Source: an uncultured Collinsella sp.
GTDB taxonomy: Bacteria > Actinomycetota > Coriobacteriia > Coriobacteriales > Coriobacteriaceae
DNA length: 64,000 bases
Direction: 5' to 3'
NCBI GenBank assembly: GCA_900754525.1
Contig: CAAEDE010000069.1
Span: forward strand, 3,463-67,462
The stretch's first letter is position 1; each line of letters begins with the position of its first letter. The translations under genes were made by a program, and so were the position numbers. The notes under the pieces were generated by a model. The model saw only the letters and a list, made by a program, of their open reading frames with translations, made no database searches and was not told where the DNA came from. Below are positions 16,637 to 25,038 of this stretch, piece by piece.

Positions 16637-18178
16637 ATGTCTAATGCACTTGGTCGCGACCTTGCAAAGCTGGTTGCCGCTGTTGACGCCGCCGCCTCTG
16701 AGTGCGGTCATGGCGCATATGGTCAGCGCTTCCATATTATGCCGCCGGCGGGCTGGCTCAACGATCCCAACGGTCTTTGCCAAGCGGGCGGCGTGTTTCA
16801 CGCGTACTTCCAGTATGCCCCGTTTGATGTGAACGGCGGCGTAAAGATGTGGGGCCATGCCACAAGCCGCGACCTTATGAACTGGGAATATGTTGGCGCC
16901 CCGCTGCTGCCCGACGAGCCGTTCGACTGCCATGGCGTGTATTCTGGCTCCGCGCTTGCCGAGGACGGCCGCATCCGCGTACTGTACACAGGCAACGTTA
17001 AGCTTTCCGATGCGGACGGCACGTACGACTACGTCAATACCGGCCGCCGCGCCGATACTGTCTATGTCGAGAGCGTTGATGGCCTTGCCGGTCGGGAGTT
17101 CAGTCAAAAGCGCGTTGTGCTGGCGTCCGAAGATTATCCCGAGGATTTGACCTGCCACGTGCGTGACCCCAAGGTGTGGCGCGATGATGATGGGCGTTAC
17201 CACATGGTGCTGGGCGCGCGTCGTCGCGTGGACGGGCCGCATGTCGATAGTCGATTTTGCGCCATGCACGGCGAGGGTGCCGGGCGCGATGTGGGCGAGA
17301 TTCTGGTGTATGGCTCGGCCGATATGCTGTGCTGGGAGCTCGAGAGCCGTGTGTCTACGCCCGAGCGCTTTGGCTTTATGTGGGAGTGCCCGGGATACCT
17401 TGAGCTTGAGGTGGATGGCGGTGTGCCGGCGAAGTGGCTGTCCTTCTCTCCCCAAGGGCTCGAGAGCGGTCGTTGGGACCGCGGCAATGTGTATGCAGCG
17501 GGCTACATGCCCGTTACGGGTGACATTACGGCTGGCAAGGACGCTTATGATCTGGGCGAGTTCCGCCTGTGGGACGCAGGTTTTGACTTCTATGCGCCGC
17601 AGGAGTTCACGGCCGAGGACGGTCGCCATATTCTAATCGGCTGGATGGGCATGCCCGATGAGCCGACCTATGGCAACGACCCCACCGTGGCGTGCGGCTG
17701 GCAGCACTGCATGACGGTGCCGCGTGAGCTTACGGTCGGTGCTGGCGGCGTGGTACTGCAGCAGCCGGCGCGCGAGATCGAGCACCATTATGCCTCGGTG
17801 CGTGTGGGGGAGGGCTCGTTGGAGGTTGCCGGCGATACCTGCTTTGACGTTATTGTTGCCGGTGTCGACGGCGCTTTTAGTGCGACCGTTGATGGCGAGC
17901 TGAAGCTGGCGTTTGTGCCCGCCGAGGGTGAACTGCCCGCGCGCTTTGAGATGCGCTTTACCGACGAGGCCCGTACGGCGGCCGGCTGCGGTCGCGCGGT
18001 GCGTTGGGAACCGGTCGACGAGGTTCGAAACGTACGCATCGTCGGCGACGCTTCTTCGGTTGAGGTGTTTGTAAACGATGGCGCGCTCGTGTTTTCGACG
18101 CGCATCTATCCCGAGGCCTATGGCGTGACCGTTGACGCCGTCGGCGCGAGCGTGACCTACCACGCGCTCAACATCTAG
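16637..18178 (+). CDS. scrB: Sucrose-6-phosphate hydrolase, GH32
   Basis: 513-residue GH32 enzyme. The three catalytic motifs are intact: nucleophile D43 in WLNDPNG, transition-state D177 in HVRDPK, acid/base E250 in WECPGY. A C-terminal beta-sandwich (about 340-513) ends with the family-typical DASSVEVFVNDGALVFSTRI. It splits the sucrose-6-phosphate made by the upstream PTS into glucose-6-phosphate and fructose in the cytosol; no signal peptide is present. ATG 16637 has only a weak ribosome site (TAGGAC). Confidence 0.9.
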   Translation: MSNALGRDLAKLVAAVDAAASECGHGAYGQRFHIMPPAGWLNDPNGLCQAGGVFHAYFQYAPFDVNGGVKMWGHATSRDLMNWEYVGAPLLPDEPFDCHGVYSGSALAEDGRIRVLYTGNVKLSDADGTYDYVNTGRRADTVYVESVDGLAGREFSQKRVVLASEDYPEDLTCHVRDPKVWRDDDGRYHMVLGARRRVDGPHVDSRFCAMHGEGAGRDVGEILVYGSADMLCWELESRVSTPERFGFMWECPGYLELEVDGGVPAKWLSFSPQGLESGRWDRGNVYAAGYMPVTGDITAGKDAYDLGEFRLWDAGFDFYAPQEFTAEDGRHILIGWMGMPDEPTYGNDPTVACGWQHCMTVPRELTVGAGGVVLQQPAREIEHHYASVRVGEGSLEVAGDTCFDVIVAGVDGAFSATVDGELKLAFVPAEGELPARFEMRFTDEARTAAGCGRAVRWEPVDEVRNVRIVGDASSVEVFVNDGALVFSTRIYPEAYGVTVDAVGASVTYHALNI

Positions 18179-18215
18179 CGATTCGCCGCATATCGGCGCT
18201 ATACTGCAGCCGTTG

Positions 18216-18256
18216 CCCACGATGCAGGAAACACCCGCATCGTGGGTTTTTGTTTT
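18216..18256 (+). terminator. Strong Rho-independent terminator
   Basis: CCCACGATGC (18216-18225) and GCATCGTGGG (18237-18246) form a 10 bp stem, followed by TTTTTGTTTT. It ends GH32 transcription. A TATACT at 18200-18205 just ahead could alternatively make it a leader hairpin of the next gene. TTG 18213 sits beside the stem and is not a credible start. Confidence 0.85.
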
Positions 18257-18272
18257 GAAGGGACGGTGCCGT

Positions 18273-19265
18273 GTGGATGTACAGCAGCTAGAAGAGGCTT
18301 GGGCTTTGAGGGCCGGTGCGCGTGAGGCGCGTCTTGTCTCGGCCTCGCATGTGCCGGCGGCGCTGTCGATGCTGGGGATTGTGCGGCCCGGCGATCGCTT
18401 GGTGGCCTTTGCGGACGACTTTGCCGATGTGTTTGCCTGCGGCTTTGATGGCTGCGATGTTGCGCTGGTGGGGGAGCCCGCGGCTGCGGCGTTTGCTGCT
18501 GCGTCCGAGGGCTTTGATGCTTCGTTTGATGCCGAGGGGCCGCACCTGTGGTGGTTCGTCAACTCCATCGGCGGGTTTGGTCTGCGTGTGCCCGACCTTC
18601 GCGCTCTGGGCCGCGCGTCTCGTGAGTCGCACGCGCTGCTGGTTGTGGACAACACGGTGGCGTCGGCTTTTGGCTGCGATCCACTGCGGCTGGGTGCTGC
18701 GCTGTCGCTCGAGGCGCTCGATCGCGCGTGCGCCGGCAAGGCTCCGCGCAAGCTCGTTGCCGCTTCGGTGGCACGCTCACAGCTCAAGCGCCATCGCGTG
18801 GATGCCGCTGCCGAGCGCGCGCATGTCCTGCTTGAGGGCTGCGGATTGGCTGCGCTCGACTTGTCCTCCGATGAGGCTGAGGTTCTAGAGCACGAGCTCG
18901 ACACACTCGACACCCGCATGCAGGAACACTTCGACCGTGCACGTGCGCTGGCCGAGTATTTGGCTGCCAATGAGATGGTGCGCAACGTGCGTTATCCCGG
19001 GCTGACCTCGCATCCCGACCATGCCATCGCGACTGGCATCCTGGAGCACGGTTTTGGCCCGGCAGTAGAGTTTGACCTGATGGGCTACATTGCGGGCGAA
19101 TTCTTCAGCATGCTGCCGGACGAATTCCGCACATCGCCTGCCGGCGGCCCAACAACGCGCCTTTCGGCCCCACGCGGCAAGCAGGGGAGCACCATCCGCC
19201 TCTTCGCCGGCACCGACGACCCCCTGGTCGTAGCGTCCACCCTAGACAACGCCCTCCGCAACTAG
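18273..19265 (+). CDS. Degenerate Cys/Met-metabolism PLP-dependent enzyme
   Basis: 330 residues from GTG 18273 with GAAGGGA ten bases upstream; the family is usually 380-400. Recognisable parts are ALLVVDNTVASAFGCDPLRL (family VDNT, the Asp that contacts the PLP ring nitrogen) and, near the end, TTRLSAPRGKQGSTIRLFAG. The canonical SxTKxxxGHSD segment holding the PLP lysine is replaced by ARSQLKRHRVD, where K could still be the Schiff-base lysine but the GHSD part is gone. It may be a diverged cystathionine-type lyase or an inactive relative. It follows a terminator, so it is probably transcribed alone. Confidence 0.65.
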   Translation: MDVQQLEEAWALRAGAREARLVSASHVPAALSMLGIVRPGDRLVAFADDFADVFACGFDGCDVALVGEPAAAAFAAASEGFDASFDAEGPHLWWFVNSIGGFGLRVPDLRALGRASRESHALLVVDNTVASAFGCDPLRLGAALSLEALDRACAGKAPRKLVAASVARSQLKRHRVDAAAERAHVLLEGCGLAALDLSSDEAEVLEHELDTLDTRMQEHFDRARALAEYLAANEMVRNVRYPGLTSHPDHAIATGILEHGFGPAVEFDLMGYIAGEFFSMLPDEFRTSPAGGPTTRLSAPRGKQGSTIRLFAGTDDPLVVASTLDNALRN

Positions 19266-19284
19266 CTAAATCATCCTCGACTCA

Positions 19285-19357
19285 ATAAGTTGCGGTGAAA
19301 TATGGATTGATTTACGGCTTTAACCGCATAAACAGTCCCTATTTCACCGCAACTTAT
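19285..19357. repeat. 73 bp element with perfect 18 bp inverted ends
   Basis: Arms 19285-19302 and 19340-19357 are exact complements (ATAAGTTGCGGTGAAATA). The 37-base centre shows no gene. It lies between two converging genes, and resembles a miniature palindromic repeat more than a terminator because no T tract follows either arm. Confidence 0.75.
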
Positions 19358-19398
19358 GAGAAGAGATTGTGCGGCTAAAAAGCCCCGTCCCAAATTAG

Positions 19399-19752
19399 CT
19401 ACTCTTTGATGCTGGCGATGAGGGCGTCGGCGCGGGTTGCTATGACGTCGTTGATTTCTGCCTGCAGGGTTTCGTAGACTTCGATGGCGCGCTTGCCGGC
19501 GGGGGTGAGCGATGATCCGCGGGCGCCGTCGCGCTCGATGAGCTTGCAGTCTAGCTGCCCTTCAGCCTCGTTCACAATGCGCCAAGCCTTGGAATACGCC
19601 ATGCCCATGCTCTTGGCGGCACGGTTGAGCGAGTGGTCGCGGGCAATACCCTGCAGCAGCAAGACGCAGCCATGGCCAAACACACCCGGCAGATCCTTGT
19701 CGCACGCTTGAATGACCAACTTTGCCGTCGTCTTGTACTCCATGTGCTCCAC
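19399..19752 (-). CDS. ModE-like winged-helix regulator (LysR-type HTH only)
   Basis: 117 residues, a single LysR/ModE-type winged helix: LQGIARDHSLNRAAKSMGMA then YSKAWRIVNEAEGQLDCKLI, the pattern of the ModE N-terminal domain. The C-terminal molybdate-binding domains of full ModE are absent. Such short forms are often annotated as molybdenum-dependent regulators but may respond to other signals. ATG 19752 or the in-frame ATG at 19743 could be used. No molybdenum genes lie nearby, so the target is unknown. Confidence 0.75.
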   Translation of the reverse strand: MEHMEYKTTAKLVIQACDKDLPGVFGHGCVLLLQGIARDHSLNRAAKSMGMAYSKAWRIVNEAEGQLDCKLIERDGARGSSLTPAGKRAIEVYETLQAEINDVIATRADALIASIKE

Positions 19753-19828
19753 GTCTTTCCGCTAAAGTGTTTGCTGGGCAAACGCAAAGCCTGCGTCAAA
19801 CCCTCGTGTGCTCTTCTTAAATCATGCA

Positions 19829-19857
19829 TTGTAGCAGTCAAAGTGCGTTAAGATACT
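19829..19857 (+). promoter_or_regulatory. Candidate guaB promoter
   Basis: TTGTAG (19829-19834), 17-base spacer, GATACT (19852-19857), giving a leader of about 70 bases before the guaB ribosome site. No purine riboswitch motif is apparent in that leader. Confidence 0.45.
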
Positions 19858-19936
19858 TCCCCAGTATTGGGCGCCCAAGGTTGGGCTGGGTCCTACGAGG
19901 CCTGCAGCCGACCGGTCGCATGGAAAAAGGAGAAAC

Positions 19937-21448
19937 ATGGCTACGTTCTTTCCCGGTGAGTCCCACACGTTTTCGGAGTATCTGCTGGTTCCTGGTTACT
20001 CGTCCTCGCAGTGCATCCCCAACAACGTCTCTCTTAAGACGCCGCTAACCCGTTTCAAGCGCGGTGAGAAGCCGGCAATCACCCTGAACATCCCCATGGT
20101 TTCCGCCATCATGCAGTCCGTCTCGGGCGTCGACATGGGTGTCGCGCTCGCTACCGAGGGTGGCCTGTCCTTCATTTACGGTTCCCAGACCCCCGAGTCC
20201 GAGGCCGCTATGGTCAAGGCCGTTAAGGATCACAAGGCTGGCTTCGTTCAGTCCGATTCCACACTGACCCCCGACATGACCATGGAGCAGGTCATCGAGC
20301 TCAAGGAGAAGACCGGCCACTCCACCATGCCGGTTACCGACGACGGCACCCCCAAGGGCAAGCTCCTGGGTATCGTTACCAGCCGTGACTATCGCCCCAG
20401 CCGCGATGACCACCAGAAGAAGGTCGCCGAGTTCATGACCCCGCGCGAGCAGCTCATCGTGGGCGACAAGAACATCAGCCTCAAGGTTGCAAACGACGTC
20501 ATCTGGGACAACAAGCTCAACGCTCTGCCCATTGTCGACGACAACGATCACCTCATGGGCATCGTCTTCCGCAAGGACTACGACAGCCACAAGACCAACC
20601 CCAACGAGCTGCTCGACGGCGATAAGCGCTACATGGTCGGCGCCGGTATCAACACCCGCGACTATGCCGAGCGCGTGCCGCTGCTCATCGAGGCCGGTGC
20701 CGACGTCCTATGCATCGACTCTTCCGAGGGCTTCAGCGAGTGGCAGAAGCGCACCATCGAGTGGATCCGCGCCAACTACGGCGAGGACGTCAAGGTCGGT
20801 GCCGGTAACGTCGTCGACGCCGAGGGCTTCCGCTTCCTGGCCGACTGCGGTGCCGACTTCATCAAGGTCGGTATCGGTGGCGGCTCCATCTGCATCACCC
20901 GTGAGACCAAGGGTATCGGCCGTGGCCAGGCCACCGCGCTGATCGACGTCTGCCGCGCCCGTGACGAGTACTATGAGGAGACCGGCGTCTACGTGCCCGT
21001 GTGCTCCGACGGCGGCATTGTCTACGACTACCACATGACGCTCGCCCTTGCCATGGGTGCCGACTTTATGATGCTGGGCCGCTACTTCGCCCGCTTTGAC
21101 GAGAGCCCGACCGAGCGCGTCAACGTCAACGGCCAGTACATGAAGGAGTACTGGGGCGAGGGTTCTGCGCGTGCCCGTAACTGGCAGCGCTACGACCTGG
21201 GCGGCGCCGCGAAGCTCAGCTTTGTCGAGGGCGTTGACTCCTACGTTCCCTACGCCGGCTCCCTCAAGGACGGCGTGGGCGGCACGCTCTATAAGGTCAA
21301 GTCCACGATGTGCAACTGCGGTGCCCTCTCGATCCCCGAGCTCCAGGAAAAGGCACGCCTGACCCTGGTGAGTTCCACCTCCATCGTCGAAGGCGGCGCC
21401 CACGACGTAGTCGTGAAAGATTCGCAGCAGAGCGTTTCCTATCGATAA
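19937..21448 (+). CDS. guaB: IMP dehydrogenase
   Basis: 503 residues; oxidises IMP to XMP with NAD, the committed step to GTP, in the cytosol. The TIM barrel is interrupted by a CBS pair (about residues 100-220, e.g. MTPREQLIVGDKNISLKVAN). The catalytic loop GGGSICITRETKG places nucleophile C319, and VCSDGGIVYDYHMTLALAMG is the phosphate-binding region. ATG 19937 follows AAAAAGGAGA. Monocistronic, with its own promoter and terminator. The length matches the family. Confidence 0.95.
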   Translation: MATFFPGESHTFSEYLLVPGYSSSQCIPNNVSLKTPLTRFKRGEKPAITLNIPMVSAIMQSVSGVDMGVALATEGGLSFIYGSQTPESEAAMVKAVKDHKAGFVQSDSTLTPDMTMEQVIELKEKTGHSTMPVTDDGTPKGKLLGIVTSRDYRPSRDDHQKKVAEFMTPREQLIVGDKNISLKVANDVIWDNKLNALPIVDDNDHLMGIVFRKDYDSHKTNPNELLDGDKRYMVGAGINTRDYAERVPLLIEAGADVLCIDSSEGFSEWQKRTIEWIRANYGEDVKVGAGNVVDAEGFRFLADCGADFIKVGIGGGSICITRETKGIGRGQATALIDVCRARDEYYEETGVYVPVCSDGGIVYDYHMTLALAMGADFMMLGRYFARFDESPTERVNVNGQYMKEYWGEGSARARNWQRYDLGGAAKLSFVEGVDSYVPYAGSLKDGVGGTLYKVKSTMCNCGALSIPELQEKARLTLVSSTSIVEGGAHDVVVKDSQQSVSYR

Positions 21449-21499
21449 GGTAAGAGCTGCATATCAAAGGTCGATTCTCAGCCACGTTATTTAGATAAA

Positions 21500-21540
21500 G
21501 CGAGATGCCTGCAAGTCGCAGGCATCTCGCTTGTTGTATT
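21500..21540 (+). terminator. Rho-independent terminator of guaB
   Basis: GCGAGATGCCTGC (21500-21512) pairs perfectly with GCAGGCATCTCGC (21518-21530), followed by TTGTTGTATT. Confidence 0.9.
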
Positions 21541-21541
21541 T

Positions 21542-21549
21542 GCTAGAAT
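21542..21549 (+). promoter_or_regulatory. Extended -10 candidate for leuS
   Basis: TGCTAGAAT gives an extended -10 (TGN plus TAGAAT, 21544-21549) immediately after the guaB terminator; no good -35 is present. Transcription would start just before the large leader hairpin. Confidence 0.4.
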
Positions 21550-21574
21550 CATCCAAGTTAACCCTAGGGTCGGG

Positions 21575-21676
21575 CGGCTAGGCTTTGCTCGCTGCAAGTT
21601 CCGCACGAGCCGAAGGCCACTTAATGTGGCCTTCGTGCGAGCAGGACTGTCCGCAGCAGCGAGTAAAGCCTAGCCG
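21575..21676 (+). promoter_or_regulatory. Nested 102-base hairpin in the leuS leader
   Basis: Outer 21-base arms 21575-21595 and 21656-21676 are complementary save for one G-T wobble (they contain GGCTAGGCTTTGCTCGC). An inner hairpin pairs CGAAGGCCAC (21611-21620) with GTGGCCTTCG (21625-21634). No T-box signature is present. It could be a structured 5' leader or an inserted palindromic repeat. Confidence 0.55.
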
Positions 21677-21707
21677 ACCGGCCCCAATCAAGTTAAAAGG
21701 AGCTGAT

Positions 21708-24284
21708 ATGTGCGATTGCACAGATCATAAGGACGAGATCCCTGTCTACGACGCGCAGGCCATTGAGTCCAGGTGGATGAAGGCCTGGGAGGACTCCAAC
21801 CTCTTTGCCGTCGACACCGACGACAGCAAGCCCAAAAAGTATGTGCTCGAGATGTTCCCGTATCCGTCGGGCGACCTGCACATGGGCCACGCGCGCAACT
21901 ATACCATCGGCGATGCCATGGCCCGTCAGGCCCGCATGCGCGGCTATGACGTGCTGCACCCCATTGGCTTCGACGCCTTTGGTTTGCCCGCCGAGAACGC
22001 CGCCATCAAGCACAACACGCAGGCTGCCGCCTGGACGTATAAGAACATGGACCAGGCGCTCGCCACGATGAAGCGCATGGGCTTCTCCTACGATCTGGAT
22101 CGCATGGTCAAGACCTGCAGCCCCGACTACTACCGCTGGGGTCAGTGGATCTTTGAGAAGCTGTGGGAAAAGGGCCTGGTCTACCGTAAGAAGAACCCGG
22201 TCAACTGGTGCCCCACCTGTAAGACCGTTCTGGCCAACGAGCAGGTCACCGAGGGCAAGTGCTGGCGCTGCGGCACCGAGCCCGAGAAGCGCGACCTAGA
22301 GCAGTGGTACTTCAAGATTACCGAGTACTCCCAGGAGCTGCTCGACGATTTGGAGAAGCTTCCCGGCTGGCCCGAGCGCGTCAAGCAGATGCAGGCCAAC
22401 TGGATCGGCCGCTCCGAGGGCGCCGAGGTCGACTTTACCCTGTGCGACAAGGACGGCGAGCCCATCGAGGGCGATGAGGGTAAGATCACCGTCTTCACCA
22501 CGCGAGCCGATACCCTTTTTGGCGTCTCCTTCTTTGTCCTGGCTCCCGAGTACGCTCGTCTGCACGAGCTCGTCGAGGGCACGGAGTACGAGGACGCCGT
22601 CACCAAGATCGTCGAGGACTCCAAGCATATCTCTGCCGTCGAGCGTGCCCAGGGCACCATCGAGAAGCACGGCGCTTTTACCGGCCGCTACGTGGTTAAC
22701 CCCGTGAACGGCGAGAAGGTCCCCGTGTGGGTTGCCGATTATGTCGTTGCCGACTACGGCACCGGTGCCGTCATGGCCGTTCCCTGCGGCGACCAGCGCG
22801 ACTTTGAGTTCGCCCGCAAGTACGACCTGCCGATCGTGCCGATCATCCTGGACGATGACGATCGCGCTGCCGTCGAGGCCAGCGGCGAGACCATCGACAC
22901 CTTCCATGCCGAGACCGTCGACTGGGATTGCGCCCATGCTGCCGAGGGCACGCTCGTCCAGTCCGGCAAGTACACCGGCATGCGCGGCGGTAAGCACTCC
23001 GAGGGCGAGGCTGCCATCGTGGCCGACCTCGAGGCCATGGGCTGCGGTCGTCGCAAGGTCGAGTTCCGTCTGCGCGACTGGCTCATCAGCCGTCAGCGCT
23101 ATTGGGGCAACCCCATCCCGGCCATCCACTGCGAGCGCTGCGGCATCGTGCCCGTGCCCGAGGATCAGCTGCCGGTGACGCTGCCCGAGAACCTGGACCT
23201 GGGCGCCGGCGAGACCCTCGCCGAGTGCAAGGAGTTCTACGAGACCACCTGCCCGGTCTGCGGCCGCCCGGCCAAGCGCGAGACCGATACCATGGACACC
23301 TTCACCTGCTCCAGCTGGTATTACCTGCGCTATACCGATCCGCACAACACCGAGCTGCCCTTCTCCCGCGAGGCCGCCGACCGTTGGATGCCCGTCGATA
23401 ACTACATCGGCGGCATCGAGCACGCCATTCTGCACCTGCTCTACAGCCGCTTCTTTACCAAGGCGCTGCGCGACCTGGGCCTGCTGAGTGTGGACGAGCC
23501 CTTCACCAACCTGCTGTGCCAGGGCATGGTCAAGGACGAGAACGGCGACACCATGTCCAAGTCCAAGGGCAATGTCGTGCCTCCGAGCTCGGTCATCGAG
23601 CCCTACGGCGCCGACACCATGCGTTTGGCGATCCTGTTTATCGCCCCGCCCGAGAAGGACTTCGACTGGGATCCCAAGGCCGTTGAGGGCGCCAACCGCT
23701 TCATTAAGCGCGCCTGGCGTATCGTTTGGCAGCTCGTTCAGTCCGGCGACGCCAACGTGGCCTTCGACAAGTCCGCGCTCGATGAGGTTGCGATGAAGCT
23801 CTATCGCGAGCGTCACCGCACCATCGCCAAGTGCACCGAGGACTTCGACCGCGGCCAGTTCAACACCGCCATCTCGGCCGTCATGGAGCTCGTCAACGCG
23901 GCGAGCGCCTACCTCAATGCCACTGAGGGTACCGCCCGCGACAAGGCGCTGTGCTACGGCGTGGCCAAGGATATCGTGAGCGTGCTGGCGCCCATCTGCC
24001 CGTTCTGGGCCGACGAGCTGTGGCACGAGGCACTCGGCTGCGAGGGCAACGCCTATACCGCTGCCTGGCCCGAGTTCGACCTGGCCGAGTCCATCGAGGA
24101 CACGGTGCAGATCGTGGTCCAGGTGCTCGGCAAGGTTCGCGGCCGCGTCGACGTTGCCCGCGATGCCTCCAATGAGGATATGCAGGCTGCCGCCGAGGCC
24201 GCCGTCGCCAAGTGGCTCGAGGGCAAGACGGTCGTCAAGGCCATCTGCGTTCCCGGCAAGCTGGTCAACCTGGTGGTCAAGTAA
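21708..24284 (+). CDS. leuS: Leucyl-tRNA synthetase
   Basis: 858 residues, class I aminoacyl-tRNA synthetase charging tRNA-Leu. ATG 21708 follows AAAAGGAGCTGAT; the frame stays open upstream to 21585 through the leader hairpin but with no ribosome site. Visible motifs: HIGH-equivalent PYPSGDLHMGHARNY, a zinc-ribbon-like CPTCKTVLANEQVTEGKCWRC, the CP1 editing domain with FTTRADTLFGVSF, and KMSKS-equivalent MSKSKGNV. The family-typical C-terminal domain ends VVKAICVPGKLVNLVVK. Complete. Confidence 0.97.
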   Translation: MCDCTDHKDEIPVYDAQAIESRWMKAWEDSNLFAVDTDDSKPKKYVLEMFPYPSGDLHMGHARNYTIGDAMARQARMRGYDVLHPIGFDAFGLPAENAAIKHNTQAAAWTYKNMDQALATMKRMGFSYDLDRMVKTCSPDYYRWGQWIFEKLWEKGLVYRKKNPVNWCPTCKTVLANEQVTEGKCWRCGTEPEKRDLEQWYFKITEYSQELLDDLEKLPGWPERVKQMQANWIGRSEGAEVDFTLCDKDGEPIEGDEGKITVFTTRADTLFGVSFFVLAPEYARLHELVEGTEYEDAVTKIVEDSKHISAVERAQGTIEKHGAFTGRYVVNPVNGEKVPVWVADYVVADYGTGAVMAVPCGDQRDFEFARKYDLPIVPIILDDDDRAAVEASGETIDTFHAETVDWDCAHAAEGTLVQSGKYTGMRGGKHSEGEAAIVADLEAMGCGRRKVEFRLRDWLISRQRYWGNPIPAIHCERCGIVPVPEDQLPVTLPENLDLGAGETLAECKEFYETTCPVCGRPAKRETDTMDTFTCSSWYYLRYTDPHNTELPFSREAADRWMPVDNYIGGIEHAILHLLYSRFFTKALRDLGLLSVDEPFTNLLCQGMVKDENGDTMSKSKGNVVPPSSVIEPYGADTMRLAILFIAPPEKDFDWDPKAVEGANRFIKRAWRIVWQLVQSGDANVAFDKSALDEVAMKLYRERHRTIAKCTEDFDRGQFNTAISAVMELVNAASAYLNATEGTARDKALCYGVAKDIVSVLAPICPFWADELWHEALGCEGNAYTAAWPEFDLAESIEDTVQIVVQVLGKVRGRVDVARDASNEDMQAAAEAAVAKWLEGKTVVKAICVPGKLVNLVVK

Positions 24285-24311
24285 GCACTGCGCGCAAAGC
24301 TGGCATGCAAT

Positions 24312-24348
24312 AAACGAGGGACGGTCCGTTTGGGCCGTCCCTCGTTTT
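24312..24348 (+). terminator. Rho-independent terminator of leuS
   Basis: AAACGAGGGACGG at 24312-24324 pairs with CCGTCCCTCGTTTT ending at 24348. Confidence 0.85.
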
Positions 24349-24435
24349 GCATGTACCTGCCTAGGTGTCTTCGGTCAATTGTCCTATTCTTGTGGAGAAG
24401 CTGTGCGCACGCTGACCTGCAGATTCGTACTGTGC

Positions 24436-24464
24436 TTGCGCGTTTCCGCAGCTATTGGTATAGT
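24436..24464 (+). promoter_or_regulatory. Promoter of the rimP-nusA-infB operon
   Basis: TTGCGC (24436-24441), 17-base spacer, TATAGT (24459-24464) preceded by TGG, an extended -10. The start site would be near 24471, upstream of a complete terminator hairpin and of rimP. Confidence 0.6.
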
Positions 24465-24492
24465 TTGCTTGCAAATGAAGTTGTAATTGAAA

Positions 24493-24522
24493 GAAGTGGG
24501 GTTTCGGCCCCGCTTCTTTTTT
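24493..24522 (+). terminator. Leader terminator (attenuator) before rimP-nusA
   Basis: GAAGTGGGG (24493-24501) and CCCCGCTTC (24508-24516) flank a TTTCGG loop and are followed by six T residues. It lies between the operon promoter and the rimP ribosome site, so it can end transcription before the first gene. Bacillus subtilis NusA is known to autoregulate through a NusA-dependent terminator in the same operon leader. Confidence 0.8.
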
Positions 24523-24542
24523 GTATGGATGGAGGTGCCGCA

Positions 24543-25037
24543 ATGGTCAAGACCAAGACCGAGCAGGCGATCATCGACGCGCTCGAGGCCGTCGCTCCCC
24601 AGCACGATGTCGACATCGTCGACGTCGAGCTCGTGGGCGCCACCAAGGCCCCCTGCGTGCGCGTGCGTATCGAGGGTGCCGAGGGTCAGAGCCTGTCTCT
24701 CAACGACGTCACGGCCAACACCAAGTGGGTCGGCGATGTGATTGAGGAGCTCGACCCTATCTCTTCGAGCTATACGCTTGAGGTGTCGAGCCCGGGCATG
24801 GCGCGCCCGCTGCGCCGCCCGTGCGACTTTGCCCGCTTTGTGGGCGAGAACTGTGAGCTCACCTCCACCGCCACTGAGGGCCGTCGCAAGTACGCCGGCA
24901 AGATTGCCGCTGCGACCGAGACCGACGTGACCCTCGAGCTCGAGGACGGCGAGTCCGTCACCCTCGATTTCTCTGATGTTAAAAAGTGCAAGTTGAAGCC
25001 CACCTACGACTTCAAGCCCGCGAAGGAAGGAAAGTAA
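24543..25037 (+). CDS. rimP: Ribosome maturation factor RimP
   Basis: 164 residues from ATG 24543 with GGAGG eight bases upstream. The N-terminal domain shows the RimP pattern VRIEGAEGQSLSLNDVTANT and YTLEVSSPGMARPLRRPCDF; the C-terminal part is the small SH3-like barrel (VTLELEDGESVTLDFSDVKK). It is needed for 30S subunit maturation. First gene of rimP-nusA-infB-rbfA; nusA starts one base after its stop, implying coupling. Confidence 0.95.
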   Translation: MVKTKTEQAIIDALEAVAPQHDVDIVDVELVGATKAPCVRVRIEGAEGQSLSLNDVTANTKWVGDVIEELDPISSSYTLEVSSPGMARPLRRPCDFARFVGENCELTSTATEGRRKYAGKIAAATETDVTLELEDGESVTLDFSDVKKCKLKPTYDFKPAKEGK

Positions 25038-25038
25038 G

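Noticed and set aside
18213..18272. Upstream start TTG 18213 for the PLP enzyme
   Set aside because: It lies at the edge of an intrinsic terminator stem and has no ribosome site; GTG 18273 follows GAAGGGA.
21560..21707. T-box in the leuS leader
   Set aside because: No AGAGAG-type stem I, no specifier Leu codon in context and no TGGN antiterminator bulge.
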